Shown here piece after piece: positions 59,255-64,000 of a stretch of DNA of 64,000 bases. A program made the position numbers and the translations under genes. Source of the DNA: Lineus longissimus (Eukaryota; Nemertea; Pilidiophora; Heteronemertea; Lineidae). The DNA is taken from assembly GCF_910592395.1 (NCBI RefSeq), contig NC_088322.1:3598001-3662000 (forward strand), written 5' to 3'. The notes under the pieces are model-generated. The model saw only the letters and a program-made list of their open reading frames with translations, was not told the DNA's origin and searched no databases. Position 1 is the first letter of the stretch. The number at the start of each line of letters is the position of its first letter.

Positions 59255-60474
59255 AATGAAGTTCGCGGCGTCCTGTGCGTCGGTGGCTCTGCAAGCATCG
59301 ATCGTCTCTATCTGGGACAGAAAGTCGTCTGTCGCTTGTTCGCTTTCGAAATAAGCAATCCTCCTAAGTAGGACACTCCAGCAGCCCGGGTTAAGTTTTT
59401 CTCGTATCTGGCTAATGTATCGAATGTGTTGAACTCGAAGAATTGGGTCCTGGTCTCAATTGCATCTCTAGCGCTGGGGGCCCATGTCCACAGTGGATTG
59501 TTGGTGGTGATGAGGACTGGCGTTCTCCGGAGTGTTTGGTCGCCTCCATACTTCACGGCCACCTTGGTCTCGGCCCCTTCTAATACCAATTTCATCTTTT
59601 CTATGATTTCTACGTTCCACATAGGCTCCTCAATTAGTATGATCCTTTTTCTCAGAGCCGGTTGGAGGTAGAACGCATACGATCCGGATGTTTGAATTTC
59701 TCCATAGTCCCCTTGTGTTAACTCCGCTATACTCCTTGCCACGAACGACTTGCCGCTGTTAGGCGGCCCGATGAAGCACACCGTGTTTTTTTTAGGAAGT
59801 TTGTTATCCATTGCCAGTTCGATTGAATTGACGAAGTCCCACCATTTTATTCCGTTGAATGAGCACAGATCCTCAACCAGTTGCGCAGATTTCTCTACCG
59901 ACAGATATTTGGCCGATTCATTCATGTTCGAGCCCGCTTTATATTCGTCTGCCATCTCTCTGAAGGTTCGGTCCCTTTTATCCGCCCGGTATCGTTCGAG
60001 GGATTTTGCGAAAAGTCTCTCAAATTGGTGTTCAGCATGTAAACTTCTCACCTCTTGGGCATCCTCGGATAGTGTATCCTCCTTTGAATAGTGGAAGAGT
60101 AAGTCCACTGGATCTAAACACCCGCTCTTTTCTATGAAATATTGTATCCTGGATACCTTCTGTTCAGTTTTGGTCTGGGATGTATGGTTGACTTTCCACT
60201 CCATTCTTCGGGCTGCCTTCTCCCGGCTTCTCACCATGCCTTCGTCATCTTCGAGGGCCTGCTTACGTATAGTGGCCATTTCGTGCGTTGTCACCGCTAA
60301 ATGCTTCTTGTCGTCTTGTAGCATATAAAGCCCGAAAGCGTGGCTGTCGAAGCAACTGTTGGTCTTTATGTAACCCTGCGTGTCATTCATCACCCTCCGG
60401 ATATTTTGCAAGTGCCTGTTGTTATCGTATCTGCTGTTGGTAAAATGGACGATTGCTACACAAAGTCCAACCAC
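59255..60474 (-). pseudogene. Parvovirus NS1-like superfamily 3 helicase, broken
   Basis: The main frame (60474 to 59308) has no ATG at its start; it is open upstream to about 60540, where RRQHAHTF could be a remnant of the HUH nuclease motif. AFGLYML at about 60330 resembles the end of the NS1 nuclease domain. The helicase is clear: Walker A GPPNSGKS, Walker B ILIEEP, a KVAVKYGGDQ segment, and motif C PVLITTNN. This order is specific to parvovirus NS1 within SF3. The frame shifts near 59380, and another frame continues to the foldback element. Parvovirus NS1 nicks and unwinds viral DNA; this copy cannot be functional as it stands. No capsid gene is nearby. It may be an endogenous parvovirus remnant or a gene taken up by the herpesvirus. 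Confidence 0.75.
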
Positions 60475-60540
60475 GAACCGGAAGGTGTGGGCGTGTTGTC
60501 TACGTGTACAATTTATTGTTGAGTTTGTTAATACCCAACA

Positions 60541-61283
60541 TTTTTATTATAAAAGGAGGGTTTGTGTGCGAAAATTTCCAGTTTGGTAATAAACATTTCT
60601 ACTGCGAACACCGATTTTCTTGTAACACTGTGTGAGACCAAATTTTTACCAACATGGAACATTTTCCTGTGTCGTCTATGCGAGGATTTGTCATGACAAA
60701 TTGACAATTCGAGACAATTTTGGATAGAAGGATGCAAACGACTAGATGTTAAATCCAATACGTCAGAGGTCTATCCTTCACAACAGCATCAAAAGTCACC
60801 GTAATGTCGAATTTTTGGATTTAAATGAAGCAACATATATAAAGAGGAGACTCAGCTCACTTGCGTCCGAACTTTATGGCTGTAGCCGCAGACAGCACTT
60901 AAAAACCTGGAAGTTGGCAGAGACTCCCTCGGCTGGACAGAACATTAAATTTGAAATCTTTCTTCCCGCCCGTCAAGAGAATGTATGGTAATCCATGCAA
61001 AAGACCTGGTAGCGTACTGCCTGAAAATAGAGGATAAAGGGAGAATGAATGAAAATCTCGCATCGGATAAAATATACGATAGGGATTATTACTATATGTA
61101 TAAAGAGAACTGCGAAAAGCGTTGCAGCCGAACGAGGATTTTTTTCTATTTGTTGTTACGACGGCGTCTATAGATACATTGCTCACTGGATCGTATCATT
61201 GTTTTGCAGACGTTTCTTCTGTATTCAATATTTTGCCACTTCCGATTACCATACAACTGAGAAATATCCAGGCAAAAAGTATA
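60541..61283. other. Spacer between NS1-like and recombinase genes
   Basis: No gene is seen; short frames only. The recombinase frame is open from 61122, but its likely start is 61284. Confidence 0.5.
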
Positions 61284-62942
61284 ATGGAAACCTCCGAACA
61301 CACAGAAAAGCATCGGGTCTATTGCTATCTATGTTCATTGTGTAATAAGAATATCTCAAATCTACCACGTCATTTGAGAGATTTTCATAAGTTCGATCGC
61401 CGTGCATCACTCAAGTTTTCGCAGCAACAAAAAGAGCAAAACCAACGAAAGATCAATAGTAATCAAACACGTGACAATGTCGAGTGCAATAACGACGCAT
61501 ATGGTTTTTTCAGCATACATCAGTGTCCGGTTGAAGATTGTTTCAGCATGGTTAAACGTATTGATAAGCATCTACTTGGTAGCAAACATAAAATCAAACG
61601 ATCAGATCCCATATACGGTCACTATATAAACTTGGCTAAATGCAAAAAGTTTGCTTCATCGTCGTTGTGTAGTAAACAATCTAATGAACAGCACTGCAAA
61701 TCAGAAATAACAAACGTTACAAGCGGCGAAGATGGTGTTCCGTCTGATCCATGGGCAAATGCGACAGTACAATCTGACAGCGTTAATAATCATCAACTTG
61801 CCAACGAGATTACAGCTTTTGGACGTTGGCTACAGACGTTTGGCGGCGGTGAAAAAAACGAACGTCAAGCCTTGCAGGCCGTAAAACATGTTGAAATAAT
61901 TAGTGATATCTACGGTCATGACTTCAGTGCTAACCTCGTGAGTGTAAAATTACAAGAGATCGAAAACAAATTTATTTCTCTCTCTCTCAAAACAAAAACA
62001 GCCAGTACGGTTAAGAACTACTTACTTGATTTTAAAAAGTTTGTGGAGTACGGAAAACTTCTCGATAAAGACTGGATTACATCGGAAACAGTTGAACGGA
62101 TCGTCAAACAAATCCAAATTTGGAATAGCTCTTTGAAGAAGAAAATCATGGAACGCGCGGCTGTAATGAGGCTCAAACATCGACGAGCCCTTGTAACAAC
62201 GAATCATATCAAGCTATATCTGAGAGGCAAACGGGCAATCATTGGCCACAAGATATTACGTGATTATTTGAGGAAAGATGGATGCGCGAAGAATACCGAT
62301 GAACGTCGCCATGGCGATCGTCTCCATTTTGTTCGAGCCCGAAACTATTTAATTCTTCTGTTGAGTCTCAACAACGCGACACGTTCTGGACCTATAATAA
62401 ACATGAAAGTTGATGAAGTAGATGCTGCTCTGGAAAACGTTTACCTTGACAGACATGTAGTCAATGTTGTTCAGCATAAAACAATGTCGCTCTACGGTGC
62501 TGCCCAACTATCATTAAACTGTTATAATTTCAAACTTCTGAAGGCATTCATCGATCACATTCGTCCTCTGATTCCAAGTTTTGAAGAAACGAGACACAGT
62601 CACCCAACATTAAATGTCTTCTTGTCGTGGAGTGGTCGGACTTTGAATCAAAGTCAATTGTCCAACATCATTTCCAGTGAACTTTCTACCTCCTCCAACA
62701 AAGCAAGTCGAACGAGTTGTACGGTGCTCAGAAAATCTGTGGTGTCGACAATGCTAGAATCTGATATCGGCGCTAGTAACGAGCGTGGTTTGGCTAATTT
62801 GATGAAACACTCTGACGCGATGCAGAAACGAACATACGATGTAAGGTGTTCTGACCGTAACATGGCTAGAATGTCTAATCTTGTATGGAAATTCATGGCC
62901 GAGGGACAAGTTTCTAGTGAAGAGTTAAATCCCCACACCTAA
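61284..62942 (+). CDS. Tyrosine recombinase with two zinc fingers, 552 aa
   Basis: I use ATG 61284 (METSEHTEKHRVYCY), directly before a C2H2-like finger (CSLC...HLRDFH); a second finger follows (CPVEDC...HLLGSKH). The C-terminal catalytic domain has the tyrosine-recombinase residues in order: Arg in NATRSG (62382), Lys in QHKT (62478), Arg in VLRKS (62730; the usual HxxR His is Thr), His in MKHSD (62808) and the nucleophile Tyr in KRTYDV (62835), nine residues after the His. These enzymes cut and rejoin DNA through a Tyr-DNA bond and drive Crypton-type transposons and phage integration. Intact and intronless. It could be a host transposon or the integrase of the element. Confidence 0.76.
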   Translation: METSEHTEKHRVYCYLCSLCNKNISNLPRHLRDFHKFDRRASLKFSQQQKEQNQRKINSNQTRDNVECNNDAYGFFSIHQCPVEDCFSMVKRIDKHLLGSKHKIKRSDPIYGHYINLAKCKKFASSSLCSKQSNEQHCKSEITNVTSGEDGVPSDPWANATVQSDSVNNHQLANEITAFGRWLQTFGGGEKNERQALQAVKHVEIISDIYGHDFSANLVSVKLQEIENKFISLSLKTKTASTVKNYLLDFKKFVEYGKLLDKDWITSETVERIVKQIQIWNSSLKKKIMERAAVMRLKHRRALVTTNHIKLYLRGKRAIIGHKILRDYLRKDGCAKNTDERRHGDRLHFVRARNYLILLLSLNNATRSGPIINMKVDEVDAALENVYLDRHVVNVVQHKTMSLYGAAQLSLNCYNFKLLKAFIDHIRPLIPSFEETRHSHPTLNVFLSWSGRTLNQSQLSNIISSELSTSSNKASRTSCTVLRKSVVSTMLESDIGASNERGLANLMKHSDAMQKRTYDVRCSDRNMARMSNLVWKFMAEGQVSSEELNPHT

Positions 62943-63185
62943 AATAACCAATTTTTCTCCAAGTTCTCTCATGTAACCGGGAGGAAACGTTGTAGTCGGA
63001 GGACCGGGAGTAATGAAACTATAAAATTTCTGAGAACTGGGAGTAAACAACAAAAACAACTTACAAAACAAACGTATTTAAATATTATCTCTTCATGAAT
63101 TGAACAATATTTATGTTATTTTAGCCATGAATATGATCTGAGATGACAATAATCTATTTTGTTCTTTGTTTTGTGTTTGTAGAGT
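62943..63185. other. Spacer after the recombinase
   Basis: No gene seen. A GGAGGAAAC...CGGGAG-type stretch at about 62979-63050 is low in information. Confidence 0.4.
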
Positions 63186-63670
63186 GTCCCACCCAAAAAA
63201 AAATAGTTTTTGCGCAAAAAACTTAGTTTTTGTGGATAAAATATAGGTTTTTTTGACAAAAACTAAGTTTTTTGAGCATGTCCAGTTATTCAAGAAACCT
63301 ATATTTTCTACAAAAATACTGGTTTTATTGAACAAAAACTAAGTTTTTGTATAAAACCAGGTTTTTTAAGCATAAATATAGGTTTTTTGGCCGTTTGTCC
63401 AGTTATTGCCGAAAAACTAACATTTTTAGTCAAAAAACTAAGTTTTTTACTGAAGATTATAAAACCTATATTTTAGGGTAAAAAACTTAGTTTTATTGCA
63501 AAAAACCAGGTTTTATTGTAAAAATATAAGTTTTATGGCAAAAACTAGGTTTTATGCTCAAAAAACTTAGTTTTTGTCAAAAAACCTATATTTTATCCAC
63601 AAAAACCTATATTTTTGCGCATAAAACTAGGTTTTAGTGCAAAAATATAGGTTTTTTGAATAACTGGACA
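63186..63670. repeat. AT-rich hairpin array with inverted ends
   Basis: Dozens of short palindromic words of two types, AAAACTAAGTTTT and AAAACCTATATTTT with variants, are arranged head to tail and inverted. TGTCCAGTTATTCAA at 63277-63291 and its reverse complement at about 63655-63670 bracket most of it; a partial third copy lies near 63399. The whole block can fold in many ways. It may be a MITE with satellite-like interior or a structured end of the element. Confidence 0.7.
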
Positions 63671-63705
63671 ATCCGCTTGCCATAGACGTCACGATTTTTT
63701 AATTT

Positions 63706-63786
63706 CCCAAATGTGAAGTCAGATTTTAAAAATGTTAATTAACAAAGTCTTAATTAACATTTTTAAAATCTGACTTCACATTTGGG
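63706..63786. repeat. Perfect hairpin, 37-bp arms, 7-bp loop
   Basis: CCCAAATGTGAAGTCAGATT begins the left arm (63706-63742). The right arm 63750-63786 is its exact reverse complement; the loop is CAAAGTC. A perfect repeat of this length implies recent origin or selection. No gene is near; the last 210 bp of the window show nothing else. Confidence 0.95.
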
Positions 63787-64000
63787 CTCTTCTCCTCATC
63801 AATACCTACGCAAATCATCATCCCGTTCCCAACTCATGTTGTTCAATTATCGAATTTTTGAAAATACAATATTCTCAAGAACACCGATACAAAACACACA
63901 GAACTGATTCTCTGCACTGAGAAACATCACAAGAGCATAGTACAAGCCTTTAAATGTCGTTATCTAACGTGAAAAGGCCCACGTAGAAAAATACCAAAAA

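Noticed and set aside
1-64000. tRNA or rRNA genes
   Set aside because: No cloverleaf with A/B boxes and no rRNA-like stretch was noticed; I could not run a covariance search.

Overview
The window looks like the genome of a marine invertebrate, most plausibly a lancelet or a similar animal, carrying a long stretch of an integrated (endogenous) herpesvirus-like genome of the malacoherpesvirus type. The viral character rests on a dense run of mostly intronless genes on both strands. Among them are a herpesvirus-type serine protease fused to a scaffold (15.4-18.0 kb), a large protein of the length and position expected for a major capsid protein (41.9-45.9 kb), an archaeo-eukaryotic/UL52-type primase (34.7-38.2 kb) and two large membrane glycoproteins (29.9-34.1 and 40.0-41.5 kb). 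The host character rests on transposons that sit between and inside those genes. Four carry apparent target-site duplications, and one carries an intron-containing RAG1-like gene. DNA polymerase and terminase genes are not recognisable here and may lie outside the window.

Layout: 0-1.1 kb, end of an ETS-domain gene open to the window edge; 1.15-4.35 kb, a decayed DNA transposon between 9-bp repeats; 4.4-11 kb, small secreted proteins, a Q-rich protein, a possible SOCS-box protein, a frameshifted RING protein and a 230-bp-arm palindrome; 11-13.4 kb, repeat-rich and gene-poor; 13.4-21.5 kb, minus-strand genes including the protease-scaffold; 21.55-27.3 kb, RAG1-like transposon splitting a viral gene; 27.6-29.1 kb, host-like repeats; 29.1-34.1 kb, a large glycoprotein; 34.7-41.5 kb, primase and neighbours plus a sushi-domain glycoprotein; 41.9-54.5 kb, a plus-strand capsid/virion block in which one gene is split by an 850-bp foldback element; 54.9-57.1 kb, an RS-rich protein with an acidic tail; 57.4-60.5 kb, a broken zinc protein and a broken parvovirus NS1-like gene, each hit by a small transposon; 61.3-62.9 kb, a tyrosine recombinase; 63-64 kb, AT-rich hairpin repeats.

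Two system-level ideas stand out. First, the locus encodes an ETS-domain protein, and its intergenic spaces carry a recurring composite element: an ETS-type core (GGAAGT) beside a conserved GGACTTAGAAAATTTTC block. This would fit a self-encoded regulon. Second, the right end brings together a parvovirus NS1-like helicase, a tyrosine recombinase and hairpin-rich DNA. That recalls the parvovirus-derived Rep gene of human herpesvirus 6, but the sequence does not prove that these parts belong to the virus.

Many genes carry single-base frameshifts, often in homopolymers or low-complexity linkers. With the insertions, this suggests an old, non-functional copy, although assembly errors could explain some of the frameshifts.
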